25,232 nucleotides of DNA from IMG/VR virus record IMGVR_UViG_3300029797_000110, positions 1 through 25,232 of that record, one strand, 5' to 3'. Of the stretch, positions 15,554 to 22,632 are shown one piece after another. This stretch comes from a virus. How positions within the stretch are numbered: the stretch's first letter is position 1; each line of letters opens with the position of its first letter. A program made the translations under genes and the position numbers. The notes beneath the pieces are model-generated. The model was given only the letters and a program-made list of their open reading frames with translations, did no database searches and was not told the origin of the DNA.

Positions 15554-16774
15554 TTACGCTGACGCTTTTATTTTAAGTAGTTTCCCGTGAGAAGCTTGTC
15601 TTACTCTTCCACCCTGTCTTGTTCTAGTGTAAACTACCCATTCGTCTTCATCCGCATCTCTGTCTCTTTCAATATAGATTTCTTTTTTCTTTAGTGTCGC
15701 ATAGAACTCTCTACCTGCTGAGAATAGAACAGGATATTTCCCTTCTTCTACACCGTCCATGAAGGTGTCCTCTTTCACCTTGTAACCCATGAATTTTCCA
15801 GGTTCTCCAGCTATAAGAGATTCAGTATAAAGCGGTGTCCCATCTGAGTTCTGGAACCCTCTCATTGCAGATAAAGCCTCTGTACTTACTTTGAAAGTAC
15901 ACTTTCTTCTTACTTTAGGAGGCATAGCATAGATAAGGTTTTTAAGGTCTAGCCAATCAAAAGATCCTGCTGTTGCAGTTGTTTTGGCTGCATCTGTGAC
16001 AGTTGTGTTTGTGTAAATCCCTTCAAAATAATTATTAGAAGTTCCATAAGATCCATTCCAAACATTGTCTGAAATTTTTTCAGATATATTTTCTTTGGAA
16101 TCTTCATAGATTTCTTGAAATGCATCAAATTCAGCATCATCAATCATTTCTTGAGTTACCGATTGTTTATCAGTAATTTTTCCAACTTTAAGTTCTAAGA
16201 AGCTATAAGTAGATCCGCTTTCATCTCCTGCTGCTTCACCTTCTGCCTGAGCCGCCGCATTATTTGTCCCTTTTGTTTTTACTCTGACTTTGATAGAATC
16301 TCCAGCGGTAGTATATTTCCTAGATTCTTCATAGATTGGAGAAGTTTCATAAGTTTCTTTGATGATTTCATTTACTCTAACTTCAGGAAGTAAAGCTCCG
16401 CCAGATGCATCACCAGTAGATAATGTTTTTACGAAATCACTTCTATCCCCTGTTTTTACATATGCATTAAGGTCTGTAAGGTGCTTTTGAAGTTCCCCAT
16501 CAACATTTATTTTTGCTCCGCCATCCTTTATCACTCTGTCTAATGCCCCTTCAAGGTCTTCAAGACTTTTCTTGAGGGCCTCATTTTCTTCTTTCATGAG
16601 CTTTATTTCTTCTTTAGCCTCTTTGGTAAGAGTTTCTCCTGCTTCTTTTTCTTTTTTCTCTACTTCTTTCGTATCTTTAGTTAAGATCTCTTTTATGGAC
16701 CCGATTTCCTTCATGAAGTCCTCTTTTGTGATAAAATCCTTTTTTTCATTTTCACTTTTGTTAATTCCTGGCAT
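15554..16774 (-). CDS. Internal start giving scaffold-capsid protein alone
   Basis: Within the fusion, an in-frame ATG at 16774 (16774-16772) follows AAGGAGGA by 6 bases, as good a ribosome site as any in the window. Translation from it would give 406 aa: coiled-coil scaffold domain plus capsid, close to the length of a standalone HK97-type major capsid precursor. The ATG falls between the protease domain and the coiled coil, where a separate capsid gene would start. This suggests that one gene makes a small amount of fused protease and a large amount of capsid. Translation from this site is inferred. Confidence 0.62.
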   Translation of the reverse strand: MPGINKSENEKKDFITKEDFMKEIGSIKEILTKDTKEVEKKEKEAGETLTKEAKEEIKLMKEENEALKKSLEDLEGALDRVIKDGGAKINVDGELQKHLTDLNAYVKTGDRSDFVKTLSTGDASGGALLPEVRVNEIIKETYETSPIYEESRKYTTAGDSIKVRVKTKGTNNAAAQAEGEAAGDESGSTYSFLELKVGKITDKQSVTQEMIDDAEFDAFQEIYEDSKENISEKISDNVWNGSYGTSNNYFEGIYTNTTVTDAAKTTATAGSFDWLDLKNLIYAMPPKVRRKCTFKVSTEALSAMRGFQNSDGTPLYTESLIAGEPGKFMGYKVKEDTFMDGVEEGKYPVLFSAGREFYATLKKKEIYIERDRDADEDEWVVYTRTRQGGRVRQASHGKLLKIKASA

Positions 16775-17323
16775 ATTGTCTCCTCCTTGATCGTCTTTTA
16801 TTATCCCTGCCACAGGGTTTGCACCTCTAAATACCACACTTACCTCGTATATGTCCGCTTTACTTATGCCTCTGTAAGTCCTTCCATCCTTCTTGTAAGG
16901 CTTAGCTTCTAAAATTCTTCCGCCTATAGAAAGTTTAAGAGGAACCTTATTTTTCTTAAGTTTTACAATTTTTTCCGCTGTCTCATCGCCTTCCAGGAAG
17001 GCCCCTTTGATTGTGATTTTCTTTTTATCCTGCCCAAGTTTTCCGGCTCCTATAGCCTTTGTAATGTCCCAGGAGTGATTAGGCATCATAGGGACTGTTT
17101 TTCCTATACATTCGTCAAAGGCCCCTTCTAGAAATACATCTCCGTAAGAATCTGAGTTTCCGTAACTTGAGGCTATCCCTTCAAACTCATAGTCGCCAGA
17201 CTCCTCTTTATAGATTAAGTGACCGTCAAGGCACTTCTCAAATTTGCCTTCTTGGGTATCATCCTTTTGAAAATAGCTGTCTGCCATTGAGGCGAGAGCA
17301 GATATAAACATTTTCTTATTCAA
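15554..17323 (-). CDS. Fused HK97-type prohead protease and major capsid protein
   Basis: 589 aa from TTG at 17323 (AGGAGG eight bases upstream, just after the previous stop). Residues about 30-180 are an S78-family prohead protease: catalytic His about 83 in PNHSWDITKAIG, Ser about 132 in LKLSIGGRIL, and Glu about 160 in IYEVSVVFRGANP. Residues 190-265 are a coiled coil like the HK97 scaffold (delta) domain. Residues from about 305 to the end are an HK97-fold capsid, beginning DASGGALLPEVRVNEIIKE. Fusions of this kind are known in a minority of phages. The reading frame is intact with no frameshift. An internal start is described in the next entry. Confidence 0.88.
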   Translation of the reverse strand: MNKKMFISALASMADSYFQKDDTQEGKFEKCLDGHLIYKEESGDYEFEGIASSYGNSDSYGDVFLEGAFDECIGKTVPMMPNHSWDITKAIGAGKLGQDKKKITIKGAFLEGDETAEKIVKLKKNKVPLKLSIGGRILEAKPYKKDGRTYRGISKADIYEVSVVFRGANPVAGIIKDDQGGDNMPGINKSENEKKDFITKEDFMKEIGSIKEILTKDTKEVEKKEKEAGETLTKEAKEEIKLMKEENEALKKSLEDLEGALDRVIKDGGAKINVDGELQKHLTDLNAYVKTGDRSDFVKTLSTGDASGGALLPEVRVNEIIKETYETSPIYEESRKYTTAGDSIKVRVKTKGTNNAAAQAEGEAAGDESGSTYSFLELKVGKITDKQSVTQEMIDDAEFDAFQEIYEDSKENISEKISDNVWNGSYGTSNNYFEGIYTNTTVTDAAKTTATAGSFDWLDLKNLIYAMPPKVRRKCTFKVSTEALSAMRGFQNSDGTPLYTESLIAGEPGKFMGYKVKEDTFMDGVEEGKYPVLFSAGREFYATLKKKEIYIERDRDADEDEWVVYTRTRQGGRVRQASHGKLLKIKASA

Positions 17324-17324
17324 T

Positions 17325-17606
17325 CTATTCACCTCCTAGTAGATTTCTAGCCTTGCAAAGGGATTCTAGACTCCCCATCATGATTGAATTTACTACTGCT
17401 GCTTCTTCAAATTCTTTAATCTTTTCTGAAATTAAGCTATCGAGCTTAGCTTTATTATTTTCATGCATGTTTTTACAGCTTTCAAGGGCCTGTATGTCGT
17501 TTTTATGTTCCTGAAGGCTCTTTTTTAAGTCTTCATTCTCTATATTGAGAGCCTCAAGTTTACTTTTAAGGGCCTCGTTCTCTTTTTGTAATTCTTCTTT
17601 TGTCAA
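17325..17606 (-). CDS. Small coiled-coil protein upstream of the capsid fusion
   Basis: 93 aa from TTG at 17606, with AGGAGG eight bases upstream. Residues about 3-75 are a continuous coiled coil (ELQKENEALKSKLEAL, then ENEDLKKSLQEHKNDIQ). There is no membrane segment or enzyme motif. The end (MGSLESLCKARNLLGGE) is not coiled. Position between the MuF-like and protease-capsid genes suggests an assembly or scaffold-like role. I do not recognise a family. Confidence 0.6.
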   Translation of the reverse strand: MTKEELQKENEALKSKLEALNIENEDLKKSLQEHKNDIQALESCKNMHENNKAKLDSLISEKIKEFEEAAVVNSIMMGSLESLCKARNLLGGE

Positions 17607-17623
17607 TTTCTTCACCTCCTGAG

Positions 17624-18412
17624 TTAAAAATAAGATATCTGACAATAACAGTGGACAATATGCCCAGCCACCCTGACCAATGGATCTTTCGGGAACCTCA
17701 TATTTACTGCTGGGGTTTTCCCATGCCCAGGAACCTTAAATTTCTCTTTGATTCCTATAGTCACTTCATGCATCTTTATGTGTGAAGGCCTGTCAGTGAT
17801 CCCTCCTCCTGCATGTATCCACTTCTTCTTTTTAAGGCCCGCTTTAGAAGCCGTTTCAAAGTTGGCAGAGTTGATAGCCTTAGAAGTCTCTGTTCTGGCT
17901 ATTATCTTTGCTCTTTTCTTACCGATTTCTCCTTTGGTATCTGCCACAATCTCTCTAACCATATCATCAAAGCTCATTCCTGCTGTTTTATGCTCTGTGA
18001 TTCTGTTTTTGAGTATCTTCTTAGTGGTTCTTGATACTCTTGTTACTGTTTCTCCAGAATATCTCTCTAAATACTCTTTGAGGAGCTCAGATTCGATATT
18101 TTGCATCTGTTTTAGATTCAAAGTTCTTTTGAAATTCTCGACAAAATATTCTATAAACTCTCTTATGTTAAGTGTATGGACTGTGAAAAGGGTCTTTTGT
18201 AGTTTAGGGTCAAAGTATTCCTCTACCAAGTCGTCAAGGTCCTTCTCTATGTCGTCATAGTTACTCTTCTTATACCTGCTCTCTATTCCCTTTGCCAGGG
18301 ATTTATAAGGCTCCAGGAAATACCTCTCTCGCCTCTTTGATACTCTAGCTTCATAGTTCCGCAGGTTCTTAGCAAGCAGTTTTTCTTTTGCTTTTACCTT
18401 CTTCTTAGCCAT
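17624..18412 (-). CDS. MuF-like head morphogenesis protein
   Basis: 262 aa. The N-terminal 150 residues are helical and basic. The C-terminal ~110 residues are the MuF domain: IIARTETSKAINSANFETA, then GITDRPSHIKMHEVTIGIKE, then PLVRVAGHIVHCYCQISY, with the expected Arg-x-Ser-His and His-x-x-His-Cys-x-Cys positions. These are minor head proteins that load inside or near the portal and sometimes carry toxin domains; no added effector domain is seen here. The gene lies directly after the portal, as is normal. The start overlaps the upstream 32-aa membrane peptide. Confidence 0.82.
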   Translation of the reverse strand: MAKKKVKAKEKLLAKNLRNYEARVSKRRERYFLEPYKSLAKGIESRYKKSNYDDIEKDLDDLVEEYFDPKLQKTLFTVHTLNIREFIEYFVENFKRTLNLKQMQNIESELLKEYLERYSGETVTRVSRTTKKILKNRITEHKTAGMSFDDMVREIVADTKGEIGKKRAKIIARTETSKAINSANFETASKAGLKKKKWIHAGGGITDRPSHIKMHEVTIGIKEKFKVPGHGKTPAVNMRFPKDPLVRVAGHIVHCYCQISYF

Positions 18413-18503
18413 CGAACAGCCTCACAAGGTATAGAAGGCCCTTTACAGCTAGAAAAAGAAAGGTAAATGCAATAAACTTTAAATTTTTCTTTTTAATCTT
18501 CAC
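18405..18503 (-). CDS. Candidate 32-aa membrane peptide overlapping the portal gene
   Basis: Read from GTG at 18503 with AGGAGG eight bases upstream, inside the end of the portal gene (different frame), to TAA at 18405, overlapping the MuF start by 8 bp. The product has a basic N-terminus (KIKKKNLKF) and one hydrophobic helix (IAFTFLFLAVKGLLYLV), ending RLFDG. It fills the gap between portal and MuF genes. A strong ribosome site and coupled overlaps support it. The function is unknown; it could be a host-membrane effector of the head module. Confidence 0.5.
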   Translation of the reverse strand: MKIKKKNLKFIAFTFLFLAVKGLLYLVRLFDG

Positions 18504-19770
18504 CCTCTCCGCCTCCTTTGCCTTCATCTTCATCAGGTTCTATATAATCAATTGGGACATCTGCCCCAGATACAAATAACTTATCTGCATTAGGATGATT
18601 ATATTTTTCCACTTCCAGTCCTGTTTGTGCTGCAGTAATAGCTCTTTTATCATTCATGGTGAGGAATTTACTGTTATTAAGCTTGTCTATAGTGTCCATC
18701 ATGTCACTTCTGAGCTCTTCTATAGCTGATATATCAAACCACACAAATTGATTGTCTTTTAGTTTATCCTTGAAAATTTTTGTGTAATAATCAGCTGTTT
18801 TCTTAGCAAGTGGAAGAACCGTATTTTTATACAGTTTTTTCTTATCTTCCACAGAGTTGTTGTAAGTCGCTCCAGCATCTGAAATCATAGATAAAGGCAC
18901 TCCCATGATATTAGCTACCATCTTGTTAGCCAATTCCCATCCTTGAGTCCAGTCCATTTCATGTGGGTTTACTGAAGTGTCAATATATTCCACGTCCTGG
19001 GGAAGTATGCCACCAAGTTTTCCAGCCTTCTGATACCCTTCCAAGGCTTCCTTAAGTTTTTCCTCAAATTCTTCCCTCTGTTTTTTCCCAATTCTTGTAT
19101 TATCCCCATCCTTCTGTTTGAATAATCCATTTTTATGCCCTTTATTTTTTACAAGGGTTGTATTGTGGGAGACCATGTAGTTTATAAGGTCACAGATAGG
19201 CCCTAGGGCCTCGAGAGGTGAAGAGCCTGCCCCAATTCCTGCTATCCTTGCATCAGGATCCAGGGATTTCATAAGATGGAAATTTAAAAGGTCCCTTCCT
19301 GCTACTTTTTTGGTTGGAAGTTGTATACAGTCGAGTGCCATTCTGTCCCTTGCATACTCTATAGAGTACACATCTGGGGCAAATAATAGCAGGTCAGAAG
19401 AAACATAACCATCCACTCTTTGGCAAAGGTTCCTCCCTCCGAAGAGGTAATAAAATAATAGATATTCCTGAAACTCTATCCTGGTAAGGAGAGGATTAGG
19501 GTTTTGAAGTGTAGAATCGACCCATTTGTTTTCTACAGGCTCTATCGAAGTCATTTTCTTTCCGTTTTTCTTTATGTTTTTCTTTTCAAAAACCTTGAAT
19601 TCTATATTTAGAAAGGCATTTTGTAACGGGGTGTATGCTGCCGCTACAGATGGGTTCCTATATACAGTTTTCCTATATGTCGCATAATTGGTTTTATAGC
19701 TTGGGAAAAGATTCAAGAACCCTGACCAAACAGCCCACGGGTTACTTTTTTTCTTGAAAAAATTCAACAA
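18493..19770 (-). CDS. Portal protein, HK97 family
   Basis: 425 aa from TTG at 19770 (GGAGG seven bases upstream). The dodecameric portal is the DNA gate of the head vertex and the platform for packaging. Visible parts: YRNPSVAAAYTPLQNAFLNI near the N-terminus; the wing and stem region with LLNFHLMKSLDPDARIAGIG and SSPLEALGPICDLINYM; the central KLGGILPQDVEYIDTS and ANIMGVPLSMISDAGATYNN; and an acidic, Gly/Glu-rich tail. An AGGCCCTAGGGCCT palindrome (19198-19211) lies within this gene. Assignment by family motifs and position after the terminase genes. Confidence 0.88.
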   Translation of the reverse strand: MLNFFKKKSNPWAVWSGFLNLFPSYKTNYATYRKTVYRNPSVAAAYTPLQNAFLNIEFKVFEKKNIKKNGKKMTSIEPVENKWVDSTLQNPNPLLTRIEFQEYLLFYYLFGGRNLCQRVDGYVSSDLLLFAPDVYSIEYARDRMALDCIQLPTKKVAGRDLLNFHLMKSLDPDARIAGIGAGSSPLEALGPICDLINYMVSHNTTLVKNKGHKNGLFKQKDGDNTRIGKKQREEFEEKLKEALEGYQKAGKLGGILPQDVEYIDTSVNPHEMDWTQGWELANKMVANIMGVPLSMISDAGATYNNSVEDKKKLYKNTVLPLAKKTADYYTKIFKDKLKDNQFVWFDISAIEELRSDMMDTIDKLNNSKFLTMNDKRAITAAQTGLEVEKYNHPNADKLFVSGADVPIDYIEPDEDEGKGGGEGED

Positions 19771-19784
19771 TTTTTCACCTCCTT

Positions 19785-19940
19785 TCAAATAAGGTGTCTC
19801 ATAAGGCCCTTTTTATTTAGTTCCCTGTATACTGCAGGTAAGGACAGCTCATTACTTTTGCAGTAGGTCACGAGTTTATCAATTTTTGTTTTCCTACCTT
19901 TTTCAGCTTTTTCTTGTATAGTTTTTATTATTTCTTCCAT
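19785..19940 (-). CDS. Small protein of 51 aa, unknown function
   Basis: ATG at 19940 with AGGGG nine bases upstream, overlapping the preceding stop. It ends at TGA near 19785, 15 bp before the portal start. It is basic and helical (EEIIKTIQEKAEKGRKTKID) and then resembles a short helix-turn-helix-like pattern (SNELSLPAVYRELNKKGLM). The HTH reading is weak. It is translationally linked to the portal operon. No family recognised. Confidence 0.55.
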   Translation of the reverse strand: MEEIIKTIQEKAEKGRKTKIDKLVTYCKSNELSLPAVYRELNKKGLMRHLI

Positions 19941-19951
19941 TCTGCTTGCCC

Positions 19952-20125
19952 CTAATCACAAGGAATACAATATCTGATAAGAGTTACTTTCTCTCCTGTT
20001 TCAGCCTCTATGTGGTCTTTTGCCATGTCTGTTGTGAAATTACATTTTGAACTAAACCTACATCTGCCAAGTTTATGCATCCCGCTTTTATCTAAGTAAA
20101 CATATCCAACTCTATATTCTTTCAC
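19952..20125 (-). CDS. Small Cys-containing protein, unknown function
   Basis: About 57 aa if read from GTG at 20125; earlier in-frame TTG/GTG codons (20146, 20140) lie in or against the GGAGG site, so the start is uncertain. The sequence has CRFSSKCNF in the middle and ends RYCIPCD, four Cys that could bind zinc. It contains YRVGYVYLDKSGMHKLG near the N-terminus. It follows the 53-aa Cys-rich gene. No family is recognised. Confidence 0.5.
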   Translation of the reverse strand: MKEYRVGYVYLDKSGMHKLGRCRFSSKCNFTTDMAKDHIEAETGEKVTLIRYCIPCD

Positions 20126-20157
20126 TTCTTCATCACACACCTCCAATTAAATTTTAG

Positions 20158-20319
20158 CTACTTTTCTATATATTCATACTCGCACTTGCTGCAGTTGTGA
20201 CCTCTCGCCTTGCATTCCATTTCCTTGAATTCATGCTTAAAACATAGATTACATGCATCTGTACAGTATTTATCACAATTTAAACATCGATGATCTAACA
20301 TGCATCTCGATAATCCCAT
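20158..20319 (-). CDS. Cys-rich 53-aa protein, probable zinc-binding
   Basis: ATG at 20319 follows AGGAGG by 5 bases, overlapping the TerL stop codon. The 53-aa product has nine Cys (C6, C12, C15, C19, C23, C26, C36, C43, C46), with CLNCDKYC, DACNLC and NCSKC pairs spaced like zinc ribbons or knuckles. The Cys density and clean ribosome site argue that it is a real gene. It has no membrane segment. A role in nucleic acid or protein binding in the packaging module is inferred. No family is recognised. Confidence 0.65.
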   Translation of the reverse strand: MGLSRCMLDHRCLNCDKYCTDACNLCFKHEFKEMECKARGHNCSKCEYEYIEK

Positions 20320-20328
20320 CTAAACCTC

Positions 20329-21825
20329 CTAAATAAACTTAGTGCCATATACAGCTTGGAGAAAAGCGTCCGACTTGTCCGGGGACCTCTTGAGCCTTTC
20401 TTTTACCTTGTCTTTTTTCTCGACTATGATGGTTCCATCCGATTTAAACTCATACTGCCTTGTAGAAAGCTCCTGTATTAGGTCTTTATCAGCTGGAATA
20501 GATATAAGGCCCTTTTCAAGCTGTTCTTTCAAGTGAAAGTGCATCTCTGTAATGGTGTTAGCAAATTCATTAGGTTCAAATACCTTGTTGGAACCGTTGT
20601 TTATTTCCACTACCTCGAGTCCTGGGACTTTAGGATTATATCCTTTTTCATCTTTCCTGTCGTAATCCTCGTCAAGGAGTTCCCTCAATCTATCTACTAC
20701 AGGGCCTCCGACCCCTACGGCATCTATGAAAAGATAATGTTCTTTCTCAGGAGTAGCCTGACACCATCTTGATATCTCTCCCACACAGCTCATAGTTGAT
20801 TTTTTTTCATACTCAAAGGCTAATTCGATCAGGGAACCAGTATTTTTATATCCAACTGTGTGATCTCCACCGTACCTGGCGACGTCCACTCCCATGATTT
20901 CATATCCTTCAAAAGCAATTCCTATAGATATTCCCACAGAGCTCTCAATAAGCCCCCTAGGTATTACCGTATTCTCTGTGGAATCAGGAGGGAGGCCCTT
21001 TATTCTTACACGGTAAACGTTAGAATCTTCGCCATATCTTCTTTTTATTGATTCTACTTGATCTTTTGACATGAAAGGACTGTCCTCAGAATTAAGTCTG
21101 ATTACATTCAGGGCCTCGTCTTGGACATGATAGGCCCATTCATAGAAAAACCCGTCTGTTCTGGTCATGTTCCCAAATACCACCATTCTATTGGCATCTG
21201 TTCCCTCAAGTACCTCCATGATCCTGTCATCTACTCCTGAGGCTTCATCCACGAGTACCAAAAGGTTATCTTCTGTGGTAGTGTGATTCCCTTCTTTTAG
21301 GAGCCTTGTTATTTCCTTGATTGTGGTATCATCTTCAATTTTGGTGATTCCCATTTGTTCCATGAGTTCCTCAACTATTGCTGACTTGTCCCCATGCTGC
21401 CCTTGGATGGCATCTGGATTCTTAGGGGAGATAGGAAGCATGTACCATTCCCTCTTGAGCTCTTCATCATTGATTTGCATGATATTATTTTTAAGATTGA
21501 ACATATCAAATTTCTTGAGGATTGATTTGTTATACCACTTATTCACTTCGGCATAATAGACAGTTGATAGCTGCCTCCATGTAGGTGAAGTTACTATTAC
21601 CCTTGCCTTGTGTCTTGTAGACAGCCAATGGAGTGTAATAGCTGCCGCTATAGCAGATTTTCCGCAACTGTGACCGCTGGGGACTACAGTAATAGGATTT
21701 TCCACATAGCTTTCCAGGATGTCCCTCTGCCCTTTCCAAATAAGATGCATCTTAAGAATTGAGTTGCAGAATTTTAAAGGCTCTTTTTGATAGGGCCTTA
21801 AAGTTTTACAAAGTTCTGTCATCAT
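20329..21825 (-). CDS. Terminase large subunit (packaging ATPase-nuclease)
   Basis: 498 aa. ATPase part: Walker A GHSCGKS at about 51-57 and Walker B NLLVLVDEASG at about 186-195. Nuclease part: Asp313 in IMGVDVARYGGD, Asp367 in FIDAVGVGGP and Asp482/485 in SPDKSDAFLQAV, the RNase H-like acidic triad. It cuts concatemers and drives DNA into the portal. It overlaps TerS by ATGA. Start ATG at 21825 with AAGGTGAT upstream, with a second ATG one codon later. It is the first structural gene after the small subunit. Confidence 0.93.
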   Translation of the reverse strand: MMTELCKTLRPYQKEPLKFCNSILKMHLIWKGQRDILESYVENPITVVPSGHSCGKSAIAAAITLHWLSTRHKARVIVTSPTWRQLSTVYYAEVNKWYNKSILKKFDMFNLKNNIMQINDEELKREWYMLPISPKNPDAIQGQHGDKSAIVEELMEQMGITKIEDDTTIKEITRLLKEGNHTTTEDNLLVLVDEASGVDDRIMEVLEGTDANRMVVFGNMTRTDGFFYEWAYHVQDEALNVIRLNSEDSPFMSKDQVESIKRRYGEDSNVYRVRIKGLPPDSTENTVIPRGLIESSVGISIGIAFEGYEIMGVDVARYGGDHTVGYKNTGSLIELAFEYEKKSTMSCVGEISRWCQATPEKEHYLFIDAVGVGGPVVDRLRELLDEDYDRKDEKGYNPKVPGLEVVEINNGSNKVFEPNEFANTITEMHFHLKEQLEKGLISIPADKDLIQELSTRQYEFKSDGTIIVEKKDKVKERLKRSPDKSDAFLQAVYGTKFI

Positions 21826-22427
21826 TTGAAATCACCTTCTACTGCTTTTCTTAGCTCCTGTAGGCCCTGTTTAATTTCTTCATTCCTGTCCCCTGTTGGA
21901 TCCTTCCTAATCTCAAGCTCTTTTTCCTTAAGCCTGAGATTTTTATTGTCGGTTTTTTTCTTATGTAAAAGTTTGTCTATCTCGAGGTTATGTTTCAATG
22001 CCTCTTCATAGACTTGAGTTTCTCTGATAGAGGATCTCTCTTTCCTAATCTGAGCCAATGTCTGAACAGAAAACATTGTATTCATAACTGTGATGGCTGG
22101 TTTTTCTCCGACAATTACACCTTCTTCTTTTATCGGCTTGGTTTCATGAAGCTTTTTATCTATAAGCCTGGTGGCTTTCTCATAGAGGTTATCCATGTCT
22201 TTATATATTGTCGCTATTTCTTCTCCGTACTTGGTTGTTATGATATCCTGGGCCTTTCTTGCAGCTTCTTTTTTCAAGCCATTCTTTTCCCAACACTCTT
22301 TCTTTGCTCTTGCTGAAATGGTCTTGAAATGAGGCCCGTACTTTTTTTCAAGAGCTTTATAAGTGCTGCCTTTTGTGATTCTCTCGAGTTTTATCTTTTC
22401 CCATAATTCTTTTGAATACTGTGCCAC
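21822..22427 (-). CDS. Terminase small subunit
   Basis: 201 aa from GTG at 22427, with a G-rich GGGGGGTGG site upstream. The N-terminal 45 residues (WEKIKLERITKGSTYKALEK, then ISARAKKECWEKNG) look like the HTH of phage terminase small subunits, and the rest is helical with a central coiled coil (AQIRKERSSIRETQVYEEAL) for oligomerisation. The protein binds the pac or cos site and recruits TerL. The genes overlap by ATGA, so translation is coupled. The C-terminus is charged and likely the TerL contact. Confidence 0.8.
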   Translation of the reverse strand: MAQYSKELWEKIKLERITKGSTYKALEKKYGPHFKTISARAKKECWEKNGLKKEAARKAQDIITTKYGEEIATIYKDMDNLYEKATRLIDKKLHETKPIKEEGVIVGEKPAITVMNTMFSVQTLAQIRKERSSIRETQVYEEALKHNLEIDKLLHKKKTDNKNLRLKEKELEIRKDPTGDRNEEIKQGLQELRKAVEGDFK

Positions 22428-22632
22428 TTTTTTTAACCACCCCCCTCTGAGTTTGAAAAAAAGGATAAAAAATGGATAGATAGTGTTTGAACCGTTTTCA
22501 CCTACTAGTTTGTTTAGTTATAATCTAGAATTACACGTGTATTAATTCTTTAAGGCCTGCTATTGTTGGTATAAATACAATTTCAAGGCGTGGGATATAA
22601 TACAATTTAAAATCCTAACTAAAATGAGAATT
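22428..22632 (-). promoter_or_regulatory. Intergenic region with candidate late promoter and palindrome
   Basis: 205 bp without a gene, between the rep-like gene and TerS. On the minus strand TATAAC and TTAATA are spaced 17 bp, a fair -10/-35 pair. The spacer contains TACACGTGTA (22532-22541), a perfect 10-bp palindrome. The flanks GAATTACACGTGTA and ATTC would be an 18-bp palindrome but for an inserted TTA. This may be an operator or activator site that controls the late genes. It is AT-rich and contains AAGGCCTG near 22552. No terminator is obvious after the rep-like gene. Confidence 0.45.

Noticed and set aside
17748-18260. 170-aa plus-strand open frame across the MuF-like gene
   Set aside because: It is antisense to a well-supported gene, has low-complexity Ser/Leu composition and no ribosome site.
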